Assembly (NCBI RefSeq): GCF_012641515.1 | Contig: NZ_JABAHY010000006.1 | Coordinates: 1-64,000, forward strand | DNA from: Nesterenkonia sedimenti | GTDB lineage: Bacteria > Actinomycetota > Actinomycetes > Actinomycetales > Micrococcaceae | Direction of reading: 5' to 3' | DNA length: 64,000 bases | Part shown: piece after piece, positions 1-8,519 of the stretch | Layout: each line of letters begins with the position of its first letter | Numbering within the stretch: position 1 is the stretch's first letter | Translations under genes and position numbers: made by a program | The notes under the pieces: model-generated | Database searches by the model: none | Told to the model about the DNA's origin: nothing | The model's input: only the letters and a program-made list of their open reading frames with translations

Positions 1-82
1 GCAGACACGCCGACGCCGCAGGATCCCCCACCAACAAGGGCTCCACGCTCAACGGTGAATAGCCCACAAACTGGTATCGACG

Positions 83-120
<38 letters not shown>

Positions 121-238
121 TACTTGCTTTTCATTCCGGGCTTCTTCTTAGCCCGACCCCCCGGGTGATTAGACTAGGTCACCAACTTTCAACCAACTTC
201 TCGTACCGACTCAACCTACATACGGTGATGATCGGTCG

Positions 239-1006
239 CTAGAGGTCCTTATCGTGGCTGGGTCTAGCCTGCAGCTGCTGATTGAACTTATCCCATGAAC
301 CCCCCTCGGCGGTGGCAACTTCCAGCATGGCTTCGATGCTCGAATGATTCGTCAGTTCCGCCAATAGGGCCAGCATCTCTTGCTCGGTGGCAGCTGGCCA
401 AGCCCGGGCCTCTGCGCGGATCGCTTCCAACGCCACTGGGGCCTGATTGACCAGTATGGGACCGGCAGCAGCCTTGTAGTAATCCAGGCTGGTCTGACCC
501 TGTAACGCTGACTGCACCGGCTTACTCGCGGTAATAGCTGTAACAGGGACATGCTCATGGTGGTATCCGGTGCCCAAAGACTCACTGGCATTGAGCAACT
601 GATGCTGCTCATCGGTACACCAAATCAGCTTAACTGCGACGGCAGTACCAGGGCACTCAACGAGTGTCGCCGGTATGGCCCCATAACGGGATAGCCGGTT
701 CGCGTAGACCACATCGAACCCATGAAGATGAACTGGTGTAACAACCAATAACGGATCTTGAACATGTCCGGTGAACTTCCACAGCAACTGCTCCGGAGAT
801 GCATTGGAGCCGATTGCCAAACAAGGTCTACGCCCCGCCAGGTAAGCAGCCGCTTCGGCATCCGAGAGCTCGCTGTATCCCTGGCTATCAAGGTTCACGA
901 GAAACGAAGCCCTCGGGCTCCAATAGGGGTAGGTCAGAGCTTTCTCGATATCAGCTTCAGATAGTCGACCTCCGGTGAACACCGAAGCGTGATCCCAACT
1001 CACCAT
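239..1006 (-). CDS. Hypothetical protein, possible GGCT-like fold
   Basis: A protein of about 255 residues that I do not recognise firmly. It has no signal peptide or membrane segment. Near residue 65 is the motif CLAIGSNASPEQL, which resembles the substrate-loop motif (YGSN) of gamma-glutamylcyclotransferase-like proteins, but the rest gives no confirmation. The ATG at 1006 is 8 bases from a GGGAGG at 1015-1020; the GTG at 1009 is also possible. The gene stands alone next to the tRNA-Pro fragment and is convergent with nothing. Function unknown. Confidence 0.6.
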   Translation of the reverse strand: MVSWDHASVFTGGRLSEADIEKALTYPYWSPRASFLVNLDSQGYSELSDAEAAAYLAGRRPCLAIGSNASPEQLLWKFTGHVQDPLLVVTPVHLHGFDVVYANRLSRYGAIPATLVECPGTAVAVKLIWCTDEQHQLLNASESLGTGYHHEHVPVTAITASKPVQSALQGQTSLDYYKAAAGPILVNQAPVALEAIRAEARAWPAATEQEMLALLAELTNHSSIEAMLEVATAEGGSWDKFNQQLQARPSHDKDL

Positions 1007-1159
1007 CACCTACACCTCCCCATGGAATCTCCAGTCCCGTATCTATCGAATCACCTATTCATCACCCCATGGTATCGCAACGCTAGAATCTAGTTATAGT
1101 TGCGTTATCGCTATCGTCTCCTGTAGTTTGATGGCACCCCCATCACGAGGAGCATGAGC

Positions 1160-1588
1160 ATGCCTGACTACAACGCGACGGTGGAACTTAGCCGCGAACT
1201 TGCTGCGGATGAGGCTGATTGGGTCATCGAAAAGGTAGACGGGAGGGGGGTTGTCGTCACTACCAGTCTTCGTCGTCGTGCTCAGGTGATTCTGACGGTA
1301 AGCGCGCTCGACCTCCGCAGTGCCACGAAACTTGCCCTCATGGATGTAGAGGATGCCTTGGTCAACGACCTGAAAACCGTGAGTGTTCAGGTGATGCCCA
1401 CGAATGAGTTTGATGAGTCCGGGGGGATGATCGATGAGCCTGGCGCGTTTCTATCTGTGACAGAGGCTGCCGAGCGTCTGGGCAGCAGTCCGCAGAACAT
1501 TCGGGCAAGAATCAAGCGCGGTTCGATTCCCGCTGCCCGCCTCGGCAGCCAGTGGATTGTGCCTGCCGCTGCAGTCAGTAACGATTAG
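1160..1588 (+). CDS. Excisionase-family HTH DNA-binding protein
   Basis: About 142 residues. The C-terminal 50 residues (FLSVTEAAERLGSSPQNIRARIK, split here only as a motif region, then a basic wing) form a MerR/excisionase-type winged helix as in HTH_17 proteins. The N-terminal 85 residues are an uncharacterised domain, often seen in front of this HTH in actinobacteria. The ATG at 1160 is chosen because GAGGAG at 1147-1152 sits 7 bases before it, whereas the upstream ATG at 1154 is only one base from it. It may be a recombination directionality factor, a regulator or an antitoxin-like protein; no integrase is present in the window. Confidence 0.75.
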   Translation: MPDYNATVELSRELAADEADWVIEKVDGRGVVVTTSLRRRAQVILTVSALDLRSATKLALMDVEDALVNDLKTVSVQVMPTNEFDESGGMIDEPGAFLSVTEAAERLGSSPQNIRARIKRGSIPAARLGSQWIVPAAAVSND

Positions 1589-1733
1589 CAATTCAGGGCA
1601 TTTTACTAAAGGAGTGGTGTCAGGACCTGATTCCGCCAGCTGTCATGCGCGTACTTGAGCCGACTTACTCCTGGGTGCTCGCAATAACGCGCCTGACCAC
1701 GTGATATGCACAAAGCGGTGCTAGCGTGAGTCT

Positions 1734-2057
1734 ATGTGTTCTAGTGTGATTTTCGACGAACTGCGAACCTTTATGGAGAACCGTGATTGGGTGCAGTTTC
1801 ATTCTCCGGAGAATCTCGCAAAGAGCATTTCGATTGAGGCCGCTGAACTGTTGGAGTGCTTTCAATGGTCGGGTCAGCGCACGTCTGATGCCGAGGTGGT
1901 CGAGGAGTTGGCCGATGTGCTGACTTATTGCTTCCTACTAGCTGACCGACTTGGGGCCGACCCCGAGGATATTGTTAGGCAGAAACTGGTGAAGACCGGG
2001 GAGAAATATCCTGTGGAGAAGGCTAAGGGCAGGAGTTCCAAGTATGACCGGCTGTGA
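1734..2057 (+). CDS. MazG-like nucleotide pyrophosphohydrolase
   Basis: A 107-residue all-helical protein with the MazG metal-binding pattern: EAAELLECFQW at about 35-45 and EELADVLTYC at about 57-66 supply the Glu/Asp ligands. Proteins of this family hydrolyse nucleoside triphosphates to monophosphates and pyrophosphate. The length fits the single-domain family. The stop lies inside the start of the next gene (14-base overlap), so the two are translationally coupled and probably act together. Pairing a nucleotide hydrolase with a nuclease-helicase suggests a defence role, which is inference. The ribosome binding site is weak. Confidence 0.85.
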   Translation: MCSSVIFDELRTFMENRDWVQFHSPENLAKSISIEAAELLECFQWSGQRTSDAEVVEELADVLTYCFLLADRLGADPEDIVRQKLVKTGEKYPVEKAKGRSSKYDRL

Positions 2058-3876
2058 TCAGTTGAAAGTCTTCTCCTTTGCCTTCGACGAGCAGGCGGAG
2101 ACGTCCCTTCCTTTTCGGGATAAGAGACTTGCTAACTGGCCGGCCGTCTATATTCTCCGTAACGAGGAGACGAAACGTGCGTATGTCGGGGAGTCTCTCA
2201 ATGTTGCAAGACGGGTAGGGCAGCACTATGCCTCAGAGGACAAGAAGTCATTGCGGACAGCTAGAGGTTCAAGGGAGTCTCGGATTGTCCTAGACAGCAC
2301 ATTCAATAAACCTGCCGCATTGGATCTGGAAGCCTTTCTGATTCAGCACCTGGCGGGAGACGGCCGGTATGAGCTCCTGAACCGAAATGACGGGATAATC
2401 GATCGCAACTACTTTCAGAGGTCGAACTACCAGCGGCGCTTCCGCGAGGAAGTCTTCAGAAAGCTTCGGGAGCATGGGGTCTTCACTCGCAGCCTTGAAG
2501 AGATCGAGAACGACGATCTCTTCAAGCTGTCGCCGTATAAGTCCCTTGAGCCGAGCCAAGAGCACGCGGTCAAAAGTATTCTGCACATCATCTTGCGAGA
2601 GCTGGAGAGTGAGCGGTCACTGGGTCCCATGGTGGTGGAAGGGGGCCCTGGTACAGGGAAAACCATCATCGCGGTTTTCCTCATCAAGCTCTTGATGGAC
2701 CTTGCAGCGACTCCAGCTGACGAATTACTTGATGAGAGCGGTAGAGACTCAGAGTTTCCCGAGTTTTTCATCGAGGAGAACCGAAAAGCCATCGAATCTC
2801 TCCTAAAGCAGGGCCGGGGAATCGCCCTAGTTGTGCCCATGCAGTCTCTGAGGGAATCGATTCAGCGCGTCTTTCGCAGAATCCCGAACCTCAGCGCAGA
2901 CATGGTCATCGACCCTTTCGCCGTTGGTAAGAGTGAAGAAAAATTCAGTCTTCTTGTAGTCGATGAGTCTCATCGATTGAATCAGCGTGCGAACCAGACG
3001 GCCGGTACCCGAAATAAGCAGTTCGCTGAGATCAATCAGAAGCTGTTCGGAAACACAGGGGGCTGGGAAACTAAGACGCAGCTCGATTGGGTCACAACGC
3101 AGAGTCAGCACCAGGTCCTTCTGTTGGACCGTGCCCAAAGTGTACGCCCGGCAGATCTGCCGAGGCCTATTCTTGATCGACTGGTGCAGGTCGCACACGA
3201 GGAGTCCAAACACCACGAGTTGATCTCCCAGATGCGAATCCAGGGGGAGCAAGCTGGCGACTACATCGAGTATGTGCAGCGGCTCCTTAGTTCGGAACCT
3301 CCGGAACCGACCAGTTTCGGGGACTATGAGTTCAAATTATTCGATGACCCCGGGGCGATGCACGAAGCCATTCGTCAGCGGGACAAGGAATTTGGACTGG
3401 CGCGAATGGCCGCGGGGTTCGCCTGGCCTTGGATCAGCCGCCTCAAGGGCAGGAAGACTGAATACGATATTGAGATCGGTGATTACAAGGCACGGTGGAA
3501 CGGTAGGGCCAAGGACTGGGTGGACTCCGAAGGCTCCCTCGAGGAAGTGGGTTCGATCCACACGCTTCAGGGCTACGACCTCAACTACACCGGAGTCATC
3601 ATCGGCAAAGACCTGAGATTCGACGAGGAAGCGGGGCGGCTTGTGTTTGATCGCTCTAACTACTTCGACAAGAAGGGCATGGAGCGTAACAAATACTACG
3701 GCCGAGACTGGACGCAGGAAGAGCTTCTGCAGTGGGTTCTGAACATCTACTTCGTCCTCCTTACACGTGGACGTCTGGGAACTTTCGTCTACGTGTGTGA
3801 CGAGCCACTGCGGGAGTATATGACGTCGCTTTCCCGAACTGACCTGCACTTTTCGGATCGAGTCTCGATTAGATAA
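2044..3876 (+). CDS. GIY-YIG nuclease fused to DUF2075-type SF1 helicase
   Basis: A 610-residue fusion. Residues 33-100 form a GIY-YIG nuclease: VYI at 35-37, YVG at 47-49, Arg56 and a candidate metal-binding Glu96. Residues about 165-600 form a superfamily 1 ATPase/helicase: Walker A GGPGTGKT at 200-207, Walker B LLVVDESH at 303-310, SQMRIQG at 395-401, HTLQGYD at 506-512 and the arginine motif LLTRGR at 572-577. This matches the DUF2075 (DNA/RNA helicase) architecture. It overlaps the MazG gene by 14 bases, and AGGAG lies about 9 bases before the ATG. The likely role is nucleic-acid cleavage in defence against foreign DNA or RNA, inferred from architecture and setting. Confidence 0.9.
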   Translation: MTGCDQLKVFSFAFDEQAETSLPFRDKRLANWPAVYILRNEETKRAYVGESLNVARRVGQHYASEDKKSLRTARGSRESRIVLDSTFNKPAALDLEAFLIQHLAGDGRYELLNRNDGIIDRNYFQRSNYQRRFREEVFRKLREHGVFTRSLEEIENDDLFKLSPYKSLEPSQEHAVKSILHIILRELESERSLGPMVVEGGPGTGKTIIAVFLIKLLMDLAATPADELLDESGRDSEFPEFFIEENRKAIESLLKQGRGIALVVPMQSLRESIQRVFRRIPNLSADMVIDPFAVGKSEEKFSLLVVDESHRLNQRANQTAGTRNKQFAEINQKLFGNTGGWETKTQLDWVTTQSQHQVLLLDRAQSVRPADLPRPILDRLVQVAHEESKHHELISQMRIQGEQAGDYIEYVQRLLSSEPPEPTSFGDYEFKLFDDPGAMHEAIRQRDKEFGLARMAAGFAWPWISRLKGRKTEYDIEIGDYKARWNGRAKDWVDSEGSLEEVGSIHTLQGYDLNYTGVIIGKDLRFDEEAGRLVFDRSNYFDKKGMERNKYYGRDWTQEELLQWVLNIYFVLLTRGRLGTFVYVCDEPLREYMTSLSRTDLHFSDRVSIR

Positions 3877-3909
3877 GTTTTCCTCCCCGAGCATGAGCGA
3901 GGACTCCTC

Positions 3910-5358
3910 TTAGTCCTCGGCGAAGAGCGATTGGGCCTCTGCGGGGAGTTCGATTTCGGGGGTCGAGTTGTAGCTGCTGTAGTCCAACTCGACTTCCCAG
4001 GTGGTTTCGGGTTTCTTCTTGTTCGGGTGGTAGATCGTCAGGTGGGCCTGGTCCATGTAGTGGGTGTCCGGATCCGCCAGAATCTCGAAATCCACCTCTG
4101 AGGGGTGTAGTGAGAACTCCTCCGACTCGCCGAAGTCGAAGGTTAAGGAGAGCCTCATCGGATTGCTGGGCCCTGAATACCTAATAAGGAGTCCCTCTTC
4201 TGTACCGAACACCTCGGTGTCCTGCCAGACATGCTCTAGGCTTCCCGCCAAACTCCGGTAGGCGCCGTTATTGGACACAGTCCCTTCGGCCGGCCGGGGG
4301 TTACCGGCATGCCAATCCCCCTCATATAGGTACGCTCCTTGGCCAGGTTCGGGCCGGTAGTACTCCCATTCGCCCAGTGGGCCTTCCACGCGTTCGTGAT
4401 GGGCTCCGTAATCGGTGTAATTGCTGGATGGCGTCCGGTCTCCCACCCTCGGGTAGGCAATACGCTGAGTCGTCTCGGTGACCGGAGCTTCCCCCTCAGT
4501 AATGCGTGTGATCGTCATATCCAACTCGTAGTTATCCATTCCGAACCGGGTATTCGCCACCGCGTAGGCCTCCTGCCGAGAAACCGGCTCACCCGTCGGC
4601 TCCTTGGTATCGGGTCCATCGAGTACATGGAGCCCCTCTAACGACTCAATCTGCATCTCCATGACCTCTTCAAAACTGGGAGCTTCTCCACCTGTTCCCT
4701 GGTCGATATGCATCAGAACTAAGGCATTGTTCCCAAATTGGTGAACACCGATAGTCCCCGCGCCATCGACGTCGTCGTCGGAAAATTCCACGCGGACTTG
4801 GGTGTAATCATCACCGAGGACCTCGAGATGCAACTGAAACTGGACGTCATCGCCGTCGAAAACCTCGTCAATGCCCTGGCAGGGCTCCAGGCGTTCAGCC
4901 CAGGCCGAGGCTGTGTTCGGCGGATCAATTGAGGAAGAGCTCAGGGCCACAATCACTTGGTTATCCGAATCAAACCGATAGGTGGCATGGGCCAAGGCGT
5001 CTAATGAAGTGTTCACTACTCGACTGTCTCTGTTCAGAGCATTCAAACAACTCTGCTGTTCAGAGGTGAGACTCGCGCTATCGGGGGCCTCTAAACCGAA
5101 TAAGAGACTTGGGTTCACTGACAACAGTTCGCCCACCAGTGGATCAGTATCCCGATGCACCTCGACGTCGAAGTCCTCCTCAGACAGAAGAGCGCTCTCG
5201 AGCTGCTGGCCGGTCAGCGCCTGTTGGGGGAGATCGGCACCATCTAAGGGCCCCGAGCGATTGCTTTCCGGGGCACCAGAGGAAGATCCGCACCCAACCA
5301 AGAGGAACAACCCGGCTGCCGTGCCCAGCCGGGGCAGAAGTTCAGTCCCGTTCACCAT
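3910..5358 (-). CDS. Putative lipoprotein, unknown function
   Basis: About 482 residues with an N-terminal lipoprotein signal: a hydrophobic stretch ending in LVGC within the first 25 residues of the start at 5358, followed by a Ser/Gly-rich linker. A start at 5379 would put seven extra residues before the signal. The mature part is acidic and Tyr/Asp rich, with no recognised domain. It is probably anchored to the outer face of the membrane. The gene ends 33 bases from the GIY-YIG helicase gene, which runs convergently. Its neighbour at 5457-6329 is also exported and in the same orientation. Confidence 0.75.
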   Translation of the reverse strand: MVNGTELLPRLGTAAGLFLLVGCGSSSGAPESNRSGPLDGADLPQQALTGQQLESALLSEEDFDVEVHRDTDPLVGELLSVNPSLLFGLEAPDSASLTSEQQSCLNALNRDSRVVNTSLDALAHATYRFDSDNQVIVALSSSSIDPPNTASAWAERLEPCQGIDEVFDGDDVQFQLHLEVLGDDYTQVRVEFSDDDVDGAGTIGVHQFGNNALVLMHIDQGTGGEAPSFEEVMEMQIESLEGLHVLDGPDTKEPTGEPVSRQEAYAVANTRFGMDNYELDMTITRITEGEAPVTETTQRIAYPRVGDRTPSSNYTDYGAHHERVEGPLGEWEYYRPEPGQGAYLYEGDWHAGNPRPAEGTVSNNGAYRSLAGSLEHVWQDTEVFGTEEGLLIRYSGPSNPMRLSLTFDFGESEEFSLHPSEVDFEILADPDTHYMDQAHLTIYHPNKKKPETTWEVELDYSSYNSTPEIELPAEAQSLFAED

Positions 5359-5456
5359 GGCCGCACAGTAACCACCCAATATGGAGGGTAGGTGAATAAC
5401 TCCGGGGAGATCCCCGGAAGACGGGCCAATTACGGTCAGCCTGCATTTCCGTAAGG

Positions 5457-6329
5457 TCAGTCGACTGCCAGGTACGCTGTATCCGCGAACATCTCCGGTT
5501 CCACAGACAGGACCCCGTTCTCAACATCCTCTGCGGGGACATGCAGAGCGAAGTTGCCCGTCTCAGAGGCACCATGGAAAAGAGTGGCAATGCGATCGAA
5601 GGAATCCGGCTCAACGACTGGACGATCCGAGGGGCGGAAGCTGTTGCCCTGCGGAGACACGTAGCTGACACTCACCCAGGGCTCCCCGCCGTCAGGATCA
5701 TCACCTGTATAGGTGGCAGTCAGGTTGACCAGGATATAGGTGTGACCGTCTTCAGGACTTTCGTTGAACTGATTCTCACTGGCGATGGCGGCGTCGGCAT
5801 CGAAGTCCACACTATTGACGACCACTGTCCAGTCCGAGGAGGAGATCTCAGTACCGAGCGGATAGGGGTTGTCACGGGTTCCAAGCTCCGAGTCCTCCGC
5901 GGGGTTTTCGCTATCTTCCTCCTCCACTGCGGCTGCAGCAGACGACTCAGCCTCAGCAGCGGTGTCGTCTTCATCGACTCCGCTTTCTGCAGAACTGCTT
6001 TCAGCGCCTTGATCTGTGGTTGTCTCATCGTCGAAAGCTTCATCAAAGGCGTTGGAAACGACTGCCAGGAACACGATGACGCCAATGACCGTCCCGATGA
6101 TGGAGATGATCAGACCGGCCAGTCCGGCTCCTCGCTTCTTGCCCCGGAGGAACAAGGAGGCCAGGGACAGGATGAAAGCGATGGGCAGCAGAATCCAACC
6201 GATAATCAGCGCGCCGGGGACACAGGCGAAAATCGTCCCCAGGATGGCGGTGATCAGGGCGATGATTCCGAGGGCGTTCCTCGTGGAAGTGTGGTTCTCG
6301 GTGGTGGATTCGAGGGTTGGACTAGACAT
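5457..6329 (-). CDS. Membrane protein with extracellular DUF4352-like domain
   Basis: About 290 residues. After a short cytoplasmic tail there are two to three hydrophobic segments (about residues 20-45, 48-62 and 70-95), then a long acidic Glu/Ser/Ala linker to about 155. The C-terminal domain of about 135 residues resembles the Ig-like telokin/DUF4352 domains of exported Gram-positive proteins. The start at 6329 is chosen because AGAGG at 6337-6341 is 7 bases away; the longer frame lacks this. It is transcribed away from the histidine kinase gene, across a region holding a 16-base palindrome, so control by that two-component system is plausible but unproven. Confidence 0.75.
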   Translation of the reverse strand: MSSPTLESTTENHTSTRNALGIIALITAILGTIFACVPGALIIGWILLPIAFILSLASLFLRGKKRGAGLAGLIISIIGTVIGVIVFLAVVSNAFDEAFDDETTTDQGAESSSAESGVDEDDTAAEAESSAAAAVEEEDSENPAEDSELGTRDNPYPLGTEISSSDWTVVVNSVDFDADAAIASENQFNESPEDGHTYILVNLTATYTGDDPDGGEPWVSVSYVSPQGNSFRPSDRPVVEPDSFDRIATLFHGASETGNFALHVPAEDVENGVLSVEPEMFADTAYLAVD

Positions 6330-6434
6330 GGGAGCACCTCTTCTTTCTGTGAGTGACGAGTGATGCACGTCTATGTGCTCTTCGAGCCTTTCGAATCTGC
6401 TTGGCCCAGGGAACGACGGATCAGGTGGATATGC

Positions 6435-6450
6435 ATGCCCGATCGGGCAT
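6435..6450. promoter_or_regulatory. 16-base perfect palindrome in divergent promoter region
   Basis: The sequence ATGCCCGATCGGGCAT is a perfect inverted repeat. It lies between the membrane-protein gene (start 6329, minus) and the histidine kinase gene (start 6508, plus). It is a good candidate operator for the NarL-type response regulator encoded at 7739-8407. The rest of 6330-6507 holds no gene. Confidence 0.45.
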
Positions 6451-6507
6451 TATTCGATGACCGGTCCGGTGTCAGGTTGAAGGTGTTGCGCTCCGTAAAC
6501 TGAGGGA

Positions 6508-7728
6508 ATGCTCATCCAAAACCGGCGCAATCCCGTGCTGCGGCTGCTCGCCACCAGTGGGATCGTCGTCGTCATGATGGTCACAGGACTCTTTGTCCTC
6601 GCGACTGCAGTAATGACCTCCCCTTCTACTCTTGACCCGCACACCGAAGAGCTGACCGACTTAGGGGCTGTGACTGGGGGGCTGGGAATGCTGCTGCTGC
6701 TGACTCTCCCGTGGTACCGCCGAGCCCCGCTGGTGCTCATCATCGCGGGAACGGTGGGGGCAATCATCCTGCAAACCGATCCCTTCGTGTTGGCTGTGGG
6801 GTTGACCGTTTGGATCGTGCGGTGTCGGAAGCGTTGGCAGTGGGTGGTGGCCGGGGCCGGGCTCGGTGTGATCCTGATTAACGCCGGGTTGCACTTCTAC
6901 CGACTGTCCGCGTGGCCGGATGAGGACTATCAACAGGTTGGCCGGGTATTGGTGGCTTCCCTGACCGTGCTGTGCCTGATCCTGGTGCTGGGAATATCTC
7001 TATGGGCTCGCCAGCGCCATTCAGCCCAACAAGCGGAGGCGCAGGCCCAGTCGGCCCAGCACAGCAGTGAGCAGCTCTCTGATGAATTGGCCCGACGACG
7101 TGAACGAGAAGATCTGGCCCGCGAGGTCCATGACACACTGGCCGGCCGGCTCTCTGGGCTTTCACTGCAGGTGGGCAGCTTGGAGCAGTCCGCGCAGCGC
7201 GGGGAGGATGGGCAACTCGATGATGCGCTGCGCACCACCCGTCGATATGCGGACCAGGCTCTGGCTGATTTGCGAACCCTGCTGACCTCCCTGCGGGAGA
7301 CCGGTGCCCCATCCTCGACCCCTGCACAGACTCCCGCTGGTATCCCAGACCTGGAAATCATGCTCGACGACGCGAAAGCCTCAGGGTTGGATGTTCGTAC
7401 TCACATCCTTCTGGATGGATACTCCTCAGCACCCCCGGCTCTGCAGCGGACCATTCTTCGCATTACTCAGGAAGCGTTGACCAACGCGCTCCGGTACAGC
7501 AATGACCGCGTGGTTCAGATGGGAATCACCGGTGATCCGCAGCGAGGGGTCCACCTGCGTTTCAGCAACCAGATAGCTGCCGCATCCGAGTTCTCAGGAG
7601 GCTCGGGTACAGGGTTGGTCGGTCTCCGCGAGCGTGCCGAACTTCTCGGAGGATCAGTAGAGATTCAAACCGAGGGAGGCGAGTTTACACTCACCGTGTT
7701 TCTGCCCTGGAGTGAAGCCGACCGGTAG
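6508..7728 (+). CDS. Sensor histidine kinase, NarL/DesK type
   Basis: A 406-residue HisKA_3 kinase. There are five or so membrane segments in residues 10-170 and a coiled coil at 170-205. The phosphoacceptor box EVHDTLAGRLSGL has His208. The N box (QEALTNALRYS, Asn326) and the G box (GGSGTGLVGL, 364-373) form the ATP-binding domain. The extracellular loops are short, so it probably senses a membrane or intramembrane signal. The response regulator gene follows with a 10-base gap, or overlaps the kinase stop if a GTG at 7712 is used. Signal unknown. Confidence 0.93.
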   Translation: MLIQNRRNPVLRLLATSGIVVVMMVTGLFVLATAVMTSPSTLDPHTEELTDLGAVTGGLGMLLLLTLPWYRRAPLVLIIAGTVGAIILQTDPFVLAVGLTVWIVRCRKRWQWVVAGAGLGVILINAGLHFYRLSAWPDEDYQQVGRVLVASLTVLCLILVLGISLWARQRHSAQQAEAQAQSAQHSSEQLSDELARRREREDLAREVHDTLAGRLSGLSLQVGSLEQSAQRGEDGQLDDALRTTRRYADQALADLRTLLTSLRETGAPSSTPAQTPAGIPDLEIMLDDAKASGLDVRTHILLDGYSSAPPALQRTILRITQEALTNALRYSNDRVVQMGITGDPQRGVHLRFSNQIAAASEFSGGSGTGLVGLRERAELLGGSVEIQTEGGEFTLTVFLPWSEADR

Positions 7729-7738
7729 ACTTCCTCGC

Positions 7739-8407
7739 GTGCACATCACGGTGGTAATGGTCGATGACGAGACGTTAGTTCTTGATTCTCTGGAGCGGAT
7801 TCTGAGTTCTGAGGAGGACATCTCAGTCATCGGCCGGGCGGCCACCGGGGCAGAAGCAATCCAGAAAGTGCGTACCTTGCGCCCGGATGTGGTGCTGATG
7901 GATCTGCTGCTCAAAGGGGATATGGATGGGGTTGAAGCTACCCGTCAGATCCGCAATGGTCTTAATCCGCCAGCAGTGTTGGCGGTGACCAGTTTTGACA
8001 CAGACCCCTATATGCGCGGGGCGCTTGAGGCTGGGGCAAGCGGCTTCCTCCTGAAGAACGACGCTACGAGCGCTCTAGCAGAGGCCATCCGAATGACTTA
8101 CGAGGGTGACCCCATGATCTCTCCGGTCCTGACCTCTCGATTAATCGCCAGCTACATCGCCCCACAGACCGACCCCCTCTGTGAAGCAGCCCGTGCACGG
8201 GTGAAGGAGCTCTCCCCCCGAGAAATAGAGGTGGCACAGCTGGTGGGCTCCGGCAACACCTACGATGAAATCGCTAAGAAGTTGTTCATCTCCGCCTCGA
8301 CAGTCAAGAGCACTATTAGGCGAGCCATGAACAAAACAGGGGCCGACTCGGGAGCCCAACTGGCCGTGCTGGTTGCCCAAGCACGGCTGGACCAAGTTGA
8401 TACGTAG
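7739..8407 (+). CDS. LuxR/NarL-type response regulator
   Basis: About 222 residues. The receiver domain has an acidic pair DD at 9-10, the phosphoacceptor Asp55 in VVLMDLLL, and the switch Thr and Lys further on. A LuxR-type HTH (ELSPREIEVAQLVGSG to the end) binds DNA. A GTG at 7739 places the first beta strand directly at the N-terminus. An in-frame GTG at 7712 would overlap the kinase stop, and neither start has a clear ribosome binding site. It is the partner of the kinase just upstream. Targets are unknown, with the 6435-6450 palindrome as a candidate site. Confidence 0.9.
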   Translation: MHITVVMVDDETLVLDSLERILSSEEDISVIGRAATGAEAIQKVRTLRPDVVLMDLLLKGDMDGVEATRQIRNGLNPPAVLAVTSFDTDPYMRGALEAGASGFLLKNDATSALAEAIRMTYEGDPMISPVLTSRLIASYIAPQTDPLCEAARARVKELSPREIEVAQLVGSGNTYDEIAKKLFISASTVKSTIRRAMNKTGADSGAQLAVLVAQARLDQVDT

Positions 8408-8519
8408 GCTGCGGCTACAGACAAGAACCCGATCACTCGTGAGATTGAAGTTCTTCAGCTTCGTCTGAGAACCGGCCAATAATCGCTGTTCTCAAGGTCT
8501 GGATGCGATCATTAGCCCC

